DNA of 64,000 nt from Clostridia bacterium (GTDB lineage Bacteria > Bacillota > Clostridia > Oscillospirales > Acutalibacteraceae): NCBI GenBank assembly GCA_017624735.1, contig JAGAMK010000040.1:21805-85804 (forward strand). Reading direction: 5' to 3'. This document shows, in pieces, positions 16,440 to 25,219 of the stretch (positions are counted from its first letter, which is position 1; every line of letters starts with the position of its first letter). The notes under the pieces are model-generated. The model saw nothing but the letters and a program-made list of their open reading frames with translations, ran no database searches and was not told the DNA's origin. Made by a program: the position numbers and the translations under genes.

Positions 16440-17225
16440 ATGTCACGCGAGATTAAAATTTTATGCGTTGGGGATGTTGTTGGCGCTCAAGGATGCGATT
16501 TCCTTCGCAAAACTCTTTCGGGTTTTAAGAGAAAGAACAATATTGATGTTTGTATTGTAAATGGTGAAAATTCTGCTGTCGGTAACGGAATGTTGCCAAA
16601 TTCATGCAATCATATTTTCACAAGTGGTGCCGATTTTATCACAGGTGGTAACCACTCATTAAAAAGACGAGAAATCTTTGATTATCTCGACAATAACGAA
16701 AATATTATTCGTCCTGCCAACTTTGGTGAAGGAGTTTGGGGCAGAGGCTGGGGAATAATTGATAAAGGTGCTTACAAAGTGGGTGTTATCAATCTTCTTG
16801 GTAGAGTATGGCTTGAAGGACATCTTGACCCATTCAGCAAGGCAGACGAAATAATTGAAGAGATTAAAAAGGAAACTAAAATTATCTTAATTGACTTTCA
16901 TGCAGAGGCTACTGCTGAGAAAAAGGCTTTCAGCTACTATTTTGACGGAAAAGTTAGTGCAATTTTTGGCACTCATACTCATATCCAAACAGCCGACGCT
17001 CAAATTATGACAAATGGTACTGGATATATTACTGACTTAGGTATGACGGGTCCAGAGGAATCTGTGCTTGGTGTGAAAAAAGAGATAATTATTGATAAAT
17101 TCAGAAAAGGTTTCACAACAATGTTTGAAACCGCTGACACACCTTGTTTTATGCAGGGATGCATATTTACAATAGACAGAGACACAGGAAAAACCGTAAA
17201 TGTTGAAACCGTAACGGTGAGGTGA
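16440..17225 (+). CDS. ymdB: YmdB-family phosphodiesterase
   Basis: A dinuclear-metal phosphodiesterase of the TIGR00282/YmdB family; the B. subtilis protein affects biofilm and motility decisions. About 261 residues. Metal-ligand motifs are visible in order: LCVGDVVG, VNGENSAVGNG, TGGNHSL, IDFHAEATAEKKAF and GTHTHIQTAD. The ATG at 16440 is preferred; a GTG at 16434 is the alternative, and neither has a strong ribosome site. It follows rny, and an ABC-type binding lipoprotein follows seven bases after its stop. Confidence 0.93.
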   Translation: MSREIKILCVGDVVGAQGCDFLRKTLSGFKRKNNIDVCIVNGENSAVGNGMLPNSCNHIFTSGADFITGGNHSLKRREIFDYLDNNENIIRPANFGEGVWGRGWGIIDKGAYKVGVINLLGRVWLEGHLDPFSKADEIIEEIKKETKIILIDFHAEATAEKKAFSYYFDGKVSAIFGTHTHIQTADAQIMTNGTGYITDLGMTGPEESVLGVKKEIIIDKFRKGFTTMFETADTPCFMQGCIFTIDRDTGKTVNVETVTVR

Positions 17226-17232
17226 ATGGTGA

Positions 17233-18726
17233 ATGAAAAAACTAACAAAATTAATAGCCTTAATTTTGTGCATCTGTATATGCTTTTCTGCTTGCAAGGG
17301 AAACGAAAACAAGGAGGAAAGTACTACTGAAACACCGGTAGAATCGACAAACGCAGAAAACTCATTTGCCATAACTGACGGAAAAATCGTTCTACCTTAT
17401 AATAAGACAGACGGAATAAACCCGTTTTTTGCCGAAAGTTATGAGAATATTTATTTGGGTATGCTCATATATGAACCATTATTTTCTGTTGACAGCAACT
17501 ATGATACAATAGGTGTGGTAGCCGATAGCATTGAGGTAAGCGGAAAAACTGCTACGGTGAGAGTTAAAAATAATGTTGTTTGCAGAGGGCACGAAAATCT
17601 CAATGCACATGATGTGGTTTATTCCTTTAATCTTGCAAAGGCTTCTTACTATTGGGGAAACAATCTGGACGGAATCACTAATGTACAAGCTATTGATGAT
17701 TATACCGTAAGCGTTAACCTTAATTTCAAAGACCTCTATGTTGCGGGGAAACTTAATTTTCCAATTGTGAAAAAAGGCACAGCAGACAGCAAGACTTCTG
17801 TTCCAGCAGGTAGTGGGAAATACTTTTTTGCTCAGGACAGACTGGTTAGTGTGGCAGATGGAAATAAAACAATTTCACTTGTTGAGACAAGTAATCGTGA
17901 AAGTGTTGAAGATGCACTAAACATTGGAATGGTTGATGTTTTCTTTAGTGATTTGTCCGATGAACAATACAAGGTTTCAGTAGGAAACACAAACAAAATT
18001 ACCTTGAGTAATATGATTTATCTCGGGCTTAACAGCAACCGAGGGGCTTTAAATAAGTATATAAGAAGTGCTATTGCTGCAAAAATTGACAGTGACAATA
18101 TTGCGTTATCATCATATCAAGGACATGCAGTAGGATTTAAGTTGCCAATTGTTCCCGAAAGTACTATTGCAGGTAATATTACAAAAATTGAAACAAAGGG
18201 AAATAAGGATTTGGCTAACGACATTATTGACCGATGTGGTTACACAAGATATTCCGGTAGTGCAAAATCAAACGGTGCTTATCTGCTTTCGTTCTCCCTT
18301 ATTGTCAATAAGGATAATCAATTCCGAGTTGCAGCAGCATATAATATTGCTGACTCTTTAGCAGAATGTGGATTTTTAATTAACGTTCAAGTTTTATCTT
18401 TTGCAGATTACTCTGAAAGAATTTCATCAGGAAATTACGATATGTATTTAGGAGAAGTAAAACTTGATGGCTCAATGGATATTAGCCGATTTTTCATGGA
18501 TGGCACAAAGTTTAGTGCCGGTATCAATAAATCTGAAAAGGCTGCAACGGAATATTTCAGATATCGTGCAGGCGAAATTTCTGAAAAGGAATACTATGAT
18601 ATTTTCGCGGAAGAATATCCATTTGTTCCCGTAGCATTCAGAACAGGATATACCGTTTTATCAGAAGATATTAAAACTTTGGATTTAAAACAAATGCCAT
18701 TTAATTTGTACGGTGGCATACAGTAA
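17233..18726 (+). CDS. Orphan solute-binding lipoprotein (SBP_bac_5 type)
   Basis: 497 residues with a lipoprotein signal (lipobox CFSAC, cysteine about residue 20). The body matches the peptide/nickel binding family 5: NPFFAESYENIYLGMLIYEP, then SIEVSGKTATVRVKNNV and LNAHDVVYSFNLAKAS, with a C-terminal DMYLGEVKLDG region. Members bind oligopeptides or related ligands for an ABC importer. No permease or ATPase gene lies nearby, so it either serves a distant transporter or has another surface role. It begins seven bases after ymdB and 13 bases before recG. Confidence 0.82.
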   Translation: MKKLTKLIALILCICICFSACKGNENKEESTTETPVESTNAENSFAITDGKIVLPYNKTDGINPFFAESYENIYLGMLIYEPLFSVDSNYDTIGVVADSIEVSGKTATVRVKNNVVCRGHENLNAHDVVYSFNLAKASYYWGNNLDGITNVQAIDDYTVSVNLNFKDLYVAGKLNFPIVKKGTADSKTSVPAGSGKYFFAQDRLVSVADGNKTISLVETSNRESVEDALNIGMVDVFFSDLSDEQYKVSVGNTNKITLSNMIYLGLNSNRGALNKYIRSAIAAKIDSDNIALSSYQGHAVGFKLPIVPESTIAGNITKIETKGNKDLANDIIDRCGYTRYSGSAKSNGAYLLSFSLIVNKDNQFRVAAAYNIADSLAECGFLINVQVLSFADYSERISSGNYDMYLGEVKLDGSMDISRFFMDGTKFSAGINKSEKAATEYFRYRAGEISEKEYYDIFAEEYPFVPVAFRTGYTVLSEDIKTLDLKQMPFNLYGGIQ

Positions 18727-18739
18727 ATAAGGTGACAAT

Positions 18740-20791
18740 ATGAAGTTCTCCGATGACATTAAATACATCAAAGGTGTGGGGGAAGCAAGGGCTCTCGCTT
18801 TCCGTTCTATTGGTGTGTCAACAGTCGGGGAACTTTTGCGTTTTTATCCCCGTGCCTATGAGGATTGGAGCATAATTCTTCCTATTTCTCAATGTTTAAT
18901 TGGCGAAAATGTGTGCATTAAGGGAACTGTAATGTTCCCTGTGAAAAATGAGCGTGTTCGTGGTGGTATGCTTATTGCAAAGGCAACAATTACCGACGGT
19001 GATGATGTTGTAGCTGCCACATTCTTCAACAATAAATACATTGACAAGATGCTTAAAAGTGGAGAAGAATATCTTTTCTATGGAAAAATCACACTTGGTA
19101 AATTCTCTGCAAGAGAAATGATAACACCAATGTTTATCAAATCTTCACAGAGTGTTGAAATCAAACCTATTTATCCACAGAATAAGAATATAACTTCAAG
19201 AATTATTCAGTCAGCAGTGCAGAATGCTTTGGAAAAAGTAGAAACTATTCCTGAATATTTGCCACAAGAAATTATAAAAGAGTATAATCTGGTTTCCCTT
19301 GATACTGCTATCAGAAATATACATTTTCCTAAAAACGATGAGGATTTACAGAGGGCAAGGGACAGGCTTATTTTTGATGAACTTTTCATTTTGCAGTTGA
19401 GTTTGCTCTCTTTGAAAAATGAAAACAAAGAAGTAAAAACAAAGAACGTTATTGCAACAGATTATACAGAAGAATTTTTTGGACTTTTGCCTTTTACTCC
19501 TACAAATGCTCAAAAAAGAGCAGTAAAAGAAGCAATTGCTGATATGAAAAATGGCAAACAGATGAACAGACTTTTGCAGGGGGATGTTGGTAGTGGTAAA
19601 ACTGCAGTTGCAGCGGCTATTGTTTATACATCATCAAAAAATGGTATGCAATCTGCTCTTATGGCACCAACGGAAGTGTTAGCAACACAGCATTTTGAAA
19701 CATTTACAAAGCTTTTCAGCGGTACTGGTATTAAATGTGAGTTGTTGGTTGGTAGCACAAAGGCTAAAGAGAAAAAAGAAATAAAAGAAAGACTTAAAAA
19801 GGGAAAAATTGACCTGATTATTGGTACACATGCCATTATTCAGGAAGATGTTGAATTTGAGAGATTAGGTCTTGTAATTACTGACGAGCAACATCGTTTT
19901 GGTGTAAAACAGAGAACAGGTCTTTGCAGTAAGGGTGAAAATCCCCATGTTTATGTTATGAGTGCAACTCCTATCCCACGCACGCTTGCACTTATATTCT
20001 TCGGAGATTTGAATGTTTCAATACTTAATGAGTTGCCCCCCGGCAGACAGAAAATTGACACGTATTCTGTGACATCGGCAAAAAGAGGCTCAATGTTTGA
20101 GTATATAAGAAAGCATCTTGACGAAGGGTATCAGGCATATATTGTCTGCCCACTTGTTGAAGAAAGTGAAATGATGCAAGGAATAATGTCGGCAGAAGAG
20201 TATTATAAAAAAGCACAAGTACCGTTTAATGGGTATAAATTAGACCTGCTTCACGGAAAAATGACACCCAAGAAAAAAGATGAAGTTATGTTGAAATTTA
20301 AAAACGGAGAAACTCAACTTTTAGTTTCAACAGTTGTCATTGAGGTTGGTGTTGATGTGCCGAATGCCGTTATAATGGTTGTGGAAAATGCAGAACGATT
20401 CGGACTTTCCCAGCTTCATCAGTTGCGTGGTCGTGTGGGTAGAGGTCAGGCGAAATCCTCTTGTATTCTTGTAACAGATGCCAAGGGAGACGAGGCAAAG
20501 GCAAGAATGAGGATTATGTGCGAAACTACTGACGGATTTAAAATTGCCGACGAGGATTTACGACTTCGAGGACCCGGTGATTTTTTCGGCACAAGACAGC
20601 ATGGTCTGCCAAAACTTAAAATTGCAGACATTTTGACGGACACAAAAATTCTTACTCAGACACAGCATCTTGCCATGTCCATAATGGAAGAAAACAAACT
20701 TTTTCAAGATGAGCAATATCGTCAGATTGGCAAATTAGTAGCAAGAAAAATACAGAGTTTACAAGCAGTTAATACAGCAAATACAATTTAG
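18740..20791 (+). CDS. recG: ATP-dependent DNA helicase RecG
   Basis: Branched-DNA helicase that remodels stalled replication forks and Holliday junctions. 683 residues, as expected. The order is an N-terminal wedge/OB domain (about 1-200), then the helicase core with Walker A GDVGSGKTAVAAA, motif II DEQHRFGVKQR, motif III MSATPIPRTLAL and motif VI QLHQLRGRVGRG, then the RecG C-terminal segment with DLRLRGPGDFFGTRQ. An AAGGTGA ribosome site precedes the ATG. Confidence 0.97.
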   Translation: MKFSDDIKYIKGVGEARALAFRSIGVSTVGELLRFYPRAYEDWSIILPISQCLIGENVCIKGTVMFPVKNERVRGGMLIAKATITDGDDVVAATFFNNKYIDKMLKSGEEYLFYGKITLGKFSAREMITPMFIKSSQSVEIKPIYPQNKNITSRIIQSAVQNALEKVETIPEYLPQEIIKEYNLVSLDTAIRNIHFPKNDEDLQRARDRLIFDELFILQLSLLSLKNENKEVKTKNVIATDYTEEFFGLLPFTPTNAQKRAVKEAIADMKNGKQMNRLLQGDVGSGKTAVAAAIVYTSSKNGMQSALMAPTEVLATQHFETFTKLFSGTGIKCELLVGSTKAKEKKEIKERLKKGKIDLIIGTHAIIQEDVEFERLGLVITDEQHRFGVKQRTGLCSKGENPHVYVMSATPIPRTLALIFFGDLNVSILNELPPGRQKIDTYSVTSAKRGSMFEYIRKHLDEGYQAYIVCPLVEESEMMQGIMSAEEYYKKAQVPFNGYKLDLLHGKMTPKKKDEVMLKFKNGETQLLVSTVVIEVGVDVPNAVIMVVENAERFGLSQLHQLRGRVGRGQAKSSCILVTDAKGDEAKARMRIMCETTDGFKIADEDLRLRGPGDFFGTRQHGLPKLKIADILTDTKILTQTQHLAMSIMEENKLFQDEQYRQIGKLVARKIQSLQAVNTANTI

Positions 20792-20841
20792 TAAAAATTT
20801 TCAGGTATAATTAATTCATCAATTTAAAAAGGATGTTTTTA

Positions 20842-21501
20842 ATGAATGAGATTAAAGGGTATTTAAGAGATTTTAGAATTGATGTTCCAAGAGTAATTTA
20901 TGATTGTCCGGGAATCAAAATCTTTGGGCGGGCAATTAAGTCCGTTGTTTTTTCAACAGATGTGAGTATAATACGAAACTGTAATGCAGACGCCGTTATT
21001 GCGGTTTACCCGTTTACCCCACAACCTGTTATAACACAAGCTGTTATGATGGCTGCAGATTGCCCTGTTTTTGTAGGCGTTGGTGGTGGACTTACAAAAG
21101 GAGAAAGAGTAATAAATCTTGCAAGACACGCAGAGTATCAAGGGGCAATGGGTGTTGTGCTTAATGCACCAACAACTAACAAAAGCATAAATGATGTGTT
21201 TAAGGTTGTGGATTTGCCAATTGTAATAACTGTTGTTAAAGAAGACGATATTCAAGCACGTTTGGATGCAGGAGCACAAATTCTAAATGTATCAGCTGCA
21301 GCAAAAACGCCTGAATTAGTATCAAAAATCAGAAAGGATTTCCCAACAGTGCCGATAATGGCAACCGGAGGACCAACTGAAGAAAGTATAAGGGCAACTA
21401 TTGAGGCAGGGGCAGATGCAATAACTTGGACGCCACCCACAAATGGAGAGGTTTTTCGTGATATTATGGAGGCTTATCGCAAAGGTAATCCACATCCGTA
21501 A
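20842..21501 (+). CDS. TIM-barrel protein of unclear specificity
   Basis: 219 residues from the ATG at 20842, which AAAAAGG supports; an in-frame ATG at 20833 sits on that site. The pattern is an alternating beta/alpha barrel with a glycine-rich phosphate-binding end (VPIMATGGPTEESIRATIEA, then GADAITWTPP) and VGVGGGLTKGER in the middle. It resembles phosphate-binding aldolase-like barrels of the KDPG/ribulose-phosphate group, but I cannot identify a catalytic lysine with confidence. It lies between recG and an esterase gene, which says little about its job. Confidence 0.65.
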   Translation: MNEIKGYLRDFRIDVPRVIYDCPGIKIFGRAIKSVVFSTDVSIIRNCNADAVIAVYPFTPQPVITQAVMMAADCPVFVGVGGGLTKGERVINLARHAEYQGAMGVVLNAPTTNKSINDVFKVVDLPIVITVVKEDDIQARLDAGAQILNVSAAAKTPELVSKIRKDFPTVPIMATGGPTEESIRATIEAGADAITWTPPTNGEVFRDIMEAYRKGNPHP

Positions 21502-21521
21502 ACATAAAAGGGGTATGATTC

Positions 21522-22418
21522 ATGTATATTTTTAAACCAATATTAGATAAAAACTGGGAAAATACCGGTAAAAATGATGCCAAGAGAATTGCGAGTCAGA
21601 CTGAGCCTGCGGGACTCCAGCAAATTCTCGACATTCCCTACATAAACGACGGACACAAAGGCCACCTTCTTGATATTTACTATCCAGAAGGCACAACAGA
21701 AAAGCTCCCTGTAATTATTGATATTCACGGTGGTGGATGGATGTATGGTTACAAGGAAATCAATAAGTATTTCTGTTTAAAACTTGCTCAAAAAGGTTTC
21801 CTGGTTGCATCAATTAATTATCGTCTTGCAGGTGAGGTGCTTTTTGATGACCAGATTCGTGACATTTTTGCTGCGCTTACTTGGTTGGGAAAAAATCTTA
21901 GGGAGTATCCCGCTGATATGGACAACATATTCCTTGCAGGTGATTCTGCAGGAGGACATTTTGTTTGTGTTACAACTGCAATCAATCTTAATGAAGATAT
22001 GCAGAGGGATTTTGGAGTGGAATATGTTGGTTATGATTTCAAGGCAGTTTCTGCAATCTGTCCTGCAATTGACCTTTTAAGTCCAAACTTTTTAATGAAT
22101 GTAAATGTGCCAGTTCTTTTAGGTGATGATTGGAAAAACAGCAAGTTCAAGAAATACATGAAGGTTGAAAATCTTGTGTCCGATAAATTTCCACCATTCC
22201 ATATTCTTACAGCACAGGGTGACGGACTGTTGAAGAAACAAGCACCAATTCTTGCAGATGTTTTCAGAAGAAATAATGTGGACTTCCGTTTCTGTAATTT
22301 CACAGGACAATTAAATGGAAAATATCTCGGCCATGTTTTCAATGTTGTTGACCCGTTCTCAATTTATGGCGAACAAGCAAACACGGATATAACAGACTTT
22401 TTCAAAAGCAAAATGTGA
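21522..22418 (+). CDS. Alpha/beta hydrolase (HSL-type esterase)
   Basis: 298 residues. The oxyanion motif HGGGWMYG (about residue 70) and nucleophile elbow GDSAGGH (serine about residue 148) mark the hormone-sensitive-lipase/acetyl-esterase group. No signal peptide is seen, so it is probably cytoplasmic. A histidine in the C-terminal GHVFNVVDP region would complete the triad. The natural substrate is unknown. It starts 20 bases after the barrel gene and may share its transcript. Confidence 0.85.
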   Translation: MYIFKPILDKNWENTGKNDAKRIASQTEPAGLQQILDIPYINDGHKGHLLDIYYPEGTTEKLPVIIDIHGGGWMYGYKEINKYFCLKLAQKGFLVASINYRLAGEVLFDDQIRDIFAALTWLGKNLREYPADMDNIFLAGDSAGGHFVCVTTAINLNEDMQRDFGVEYVGYDFKAVSAICPAIDLLSPNFLMNVNVPVLLGDDWKNSKFKKYMKVENLVSDKFPPFHILTAQGDGLLKKQAPILADVFRRNNVDFRFCNFTGQLNGKYLGHVFNVVDPFSIYGEQANTDITDFFKSKM

Positions 22419-22453
22419 TTATTGTCAATTTGTGGCGTGTGTTGTCGGTTGAC

Positions 22454-22483
22454 TTGACAAGACATACAAAAATATGGTTTAAT
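22454..22483 (+). promoter_or_regulatory. Probable sigma-A promoter
   Basis: TTGACA (22454-22459), an 18-base spacer and TTTAAT (22478-22483), ahead of the stand-alone dockerin gene. The next gene has the same -35/-10 pair. Confidence 0.7.
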
Positions 22484-22521
22484 ATCAGTATAGAAAATTA
22501 GTTGACGGAAAGGTGATAAAT

Positions 22522-22839
22522 ATGAAAAAATTAATTGCTCTTGTTTTGGCTTTAGTTTTAGTTATGTCAGTTTCTGTTATTGCATTTGCTACAGAAGTTG
22601 GCAGTGGTAACGGAAACGATGTTATTCCATGGGATGAAATTGTAAATGCAGGTTATAGTAAAGGTGATTATAACAGAGACGGCAAGGTTACTGCATATGA
22701 TGCAAGAAAAGTAATACAGGCTGCTGCAGGTTCAATTAAAGCATCAAATGCAGATGTTAAACTCTGTGACCTTAATGGCGATGGTGAGCTCACAGCTTAT
22801 GATGCTCGTCAGATTTTAAAGATTGCAGCAGAGGCTTAA
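22522..22839 (+). CDS. Secreted stand-alone dockerin protein
   Basis: 105 residues. The start is ATG 22522, with GGAAAGG just upstream; a GTG at 22513 overlaps that site. A signal peptide (cut after about residue 23, AFA) is followed by a 24-residue linker and then nothing but a dockerin (48-105). Its two calcium-loop repeats are GDYNRDGKVTAYDARKVIQA and CDLNGDGELTAYDARQILKI. It carries no catalytic or binding module, so it could cap or compete for cohesins. It has its own promoter and terminator. Confidence 0.85.
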   Translation: MKKLIALVLALVLVMSVSVIAFATEVGSGNGNDVIPWDEIVNAGYSKGDYNRDGKVTAYDARKVIQAAAGSIKASNADVKLCDLNGDGELTAYDARQILKIAAEA

Positions 22840-22853
22840 TCAAATGAAAAGCA

Positions 22854-22879
22854 AACGGTGCCTAAAAGGCGCCGTTTTT
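22854..22879 (+). terminator. Intrinsic terminator
   Basis: AACGGTGCC pairs with GGCGCCGTT (one G-U pair) around TAAAA, followed by a T run. Confidence 0.92.
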
Positions 22880-22893
22880 CGTCTTTGGGTTTC

Positions 22894-22922
22894 TTGACAA
22901 ACAGTTCATTGTATGATTTAAT
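22894..22922 (+). promoter_or_regulatory. Sigma-A promoter
   Basis: TTGACA (22894-22899), a 17-base spacer and TTTAAT (22917-22922), 40 bases before the LRR-dockerin gene. Confidence 0.75.
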
Positions 22923-22961
22923 TTATTTTAGAATTTGCATGAATACAGGAGGATTTACTAT

Positions 22962-25160
22962 ATGAAAAAGTACCTTGCAATTGTCTTAGCGGTTGTGCTT
23001 ATATTGTCTGCAATTCCTATGACTGCTATGGCTAACACAAGTGGAAATTATACTTACGAAGTAATTTCTGAAACGGATAAAACTTGTGTGATAACTAAAT
23101 ATACAGGAAGCACTCGTAATCTGGTTATTCCATCTTCCCTTGATGGATACAAGGTTGTAGAGATAGGTGAATATGCCTTTTTTGATAAAGAGGAGTCCAT
23201 TGGAAACAAGAATTTAAGAAGTGTTGAAATTCCTGCAACCGTGAAAAAAATCGGCAAGTTTGCTTTTAATGCATGTTCAGGTCTTAATACTGTTGTTCTT
23301 GTTGATGGTATTGAAATTGTTGAAGAAGGCGCATTTTTTAATTGTACTTACCTTGCTACAATCAATCTTCCTGATTCAATAACATATATCGGAAGAAACA
23401 TTCTTCACGATACAAAAATTATGCCATTATTGCCACAGTATGAAAGAGAAGACTCAATGCTTCCTGCAACTGAGCCAATTTTTGATATGAGTAATTGGAC
23501 AAATGGTGCTCTTTATATAGGCAAACATCTTTTAGGTGTTGACCTTACAAAAACAGGTAGTTTTTCAGTTAAAGAAGGAACAAAAACTATTGCAGGTGAG
23601 GCTTTTTATTGGTGCGATAAACTCACAAGCATTACAATTCCAAACGGTGTTGTTTCAATTGGTGAGTACGCATTCTATAACTGCGATGGAATCAAATCTC
23701 TGTATCTTCCTGACAGTATTACTGCTATTGGCCGGTCTGCTTTTGACCACTGTGATAAACTCCAGACCATTAACATTCCGTCAAAAGTTAAGGAAATCGC
23801 TGACTGGACATTTACAGGGTGCAAAGCGTTAAAGAGTGTAACAATTCCTGCAACTGTAAAAAGAATCGGTACAGGTGCATACTGCGCATGTACCTCATTG
23901 GAAACGGTTAAAATTAGCGGTGGTGTTGAGGAAATTGGTAAGGCAGCCTTCCAAGGTTGCACAGCGCTTGCTAACATTACTATTGCAGATAGTGTAAAAT
24001 TGATTGGTCAGAACGCATTCGGCTCAACAAGATATTACAATACAAGCACAAACTGGAAAAACAACACACTTTATATTGGTAATCATCTTATAAATGTAAG
24101 AAGCTCAGTATCTGGTGCGTTTTCTGTTCCTGCAGGCACAAAGGCAATCTCAGAAGATGCCTTCTTTGAATGTGGAAAAATAACAGAAATCAGTATCCCA
24201 AGTAGTGTTATTGGAATTTACGACGGTGCATTCAGAAAGTGCACATCTTTGCAGAACATTACAGTTGCAGGTGATAACAGTTCATATTCTGCAAAGGGAG
24301 GTATTCTTTACAATAAAGCTGGTAGCAGACTTATTTGCTGTCCTGTTTCAAATACAGCAAGTACAATGAATGTTGCAAGTAATGTTGAAAAGATTGGTGA
24401 TTATGCTTTCTACGGATGTAAAAATCTTGTAAACATTAAGTTGTCAAACAACGCAAATGAAATTGGCGAATATGCTTTCTATGATTGCAATAATCTCAGT
24501 ACAATTAGTGTTCCTGCAAGTGTAAAAACTATTGGCGACTGGGCTTTTGCTGCATCTGAAAAGCTTACAGTTTATGTTCAGGCAGATTCCTTTGCAGAAA
24601 GTTATGTAAAAGAAAATGAAGTGAAATACGATTATATGGGCATTACACTTAAAGATGATAGAAATGGTGTAATTGTTATTACTGAAAGCAAAGACATTCT
24701 TCCTATGAACAGTCAGCTTAGTGTGAGTGTAGCAAAGGTTGAAGACGGAAATAATTTTTCAATCAATGTTAAGGATGATGGCAAGGCTGTTTCCCCTAAT
24801 GGTTTAGTTACTGTAAAAATCGCTGTGCCAAGTGGAATGGATGCATCTGCTTGTAAGGTTTACTTTGCATCAGGCGAAGAATATACTTATGTAAATGCTG
24901 TTTTGGAAGATGGTTATTTAGTTTTCCAAACAACAAAATTGGGAGACTTCCTTGTTACAGAAAAAGCATTAACGGCAATTTTAGGTGATGTTAACGGTGA
25001 CGGTAAGGTTACTGCTATTGACGCACGTTGGGTATTGCAGATTGCTGCAGGAGTTAAGACTGTAACGGCGGAAGACAAGGCTCTGGCAGATGTTAACGGT
25101 GATGGTAAAGTAACTGCTATTGATGCTCGTAAGATTTTGCAGATTGCAGCGGGATTATAA
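22962..25160 (+). CDS. Secreted leucine-rich-repeat (BspA-like) protein with dockerin
   Basis: 732 residues from the ATG at 22962, preceded by AGGAGG. A signal peptide is cut after about residue 24 (AMA). Residues about 30-540 hold many LRR_5/BspA-type repeats of the pattern IP..V..IG..AF..C..L, including SITIPNGVVSIGEYAFYNCD. A beta-rich spacer follows to about residue 670. Residues 675-732 are a full dockerin with two repeats, DVNGDGKVTAIDAR(W/K)(V/I)LQIAAG. Such LRR domains usually bind proteins or host surfaces; here the dockerin would dock it onto a cohesin-bearing scaffold. Confidence 0.9.
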   Translation: MKKYLAIVLAVVLILSAIPMTAMANTSGNYTYEVISETDKTCVITKYTGSTRNLVIPSSLDGYKVVEIGEYAFFDKEESIGNKNLRSVEIPATVKKIGKFAFNACSGLNTVVLVDGIEIVEEGAFFNCTYLATINLPDSITYIGRNILHDTKIMPLLPQYEREDSMLPATEPIFDMSNWTNGALYIGKHLLGVDLTKTGSFSVKEGTKTIAGEAFYWCDKLTSITIPNGVVSIGEYAFYNCDGIKSLYLPDSITAIGRSAFDHCDKLQTINIPSKVKEIADWTFTGCKALKSVTIPATVKRIGTGAYCACTSLETVKISGGVEEIGKAAFQGCTALANITIADSVKLIGQNAFGSTRYYNTSTNWKNNTLYIGNHLINVRSSVSGAFSVPAGTKAISEDAFFECGKITEISIPSSVIGIYDGAFRKCTSLQNITVAGDNSSYSAKGGILYNKAGSRLICCPVSNTASTMNVASNVEKIGDYAFYGCKNLVNIKLSNNANEIGEYAFYDCNNLSTISVPASVKTIGDWAFAASEKLTVYVQADSFAESYVKENEVKYDYMGITLKDDRNGVIVITESKDILPMNSQLSVSVAKVEDGNNFSINVKDDGKAVSPNGLVTVKIAVPSGMDASACKVYFASGEEYTYVNAVLEDGYLVFQTTKLGDFLVTEKALTAILGDVNGDGKVTAIDARWVLQIAAGVKTVTAEDKALADVNGDGKVTAIDARKILQIAAGL

Positions 25161-25174
25161 TTCAAAAAAGATAT

Positions 25175-25214
25175 AAGAAAAGACCTCACAGGGATTACCT
25201 TGTGAGGTCTTGTT
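25175..25214. terminator. Convergent-gene terminator
   Basis: AAGACCTCACA (25181-25191) pairs perfectly with TGTGAGGTCTT (25202-25212). The minus-strand exit is T-rich (TTTTCTTATATCTTTTTT), so it serves best as the terminator of the minus-strand phosphatase gene; it also lies after the LRR gene. Confidence 0.85.
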
Positions 25215-25219
25215 GTGTA

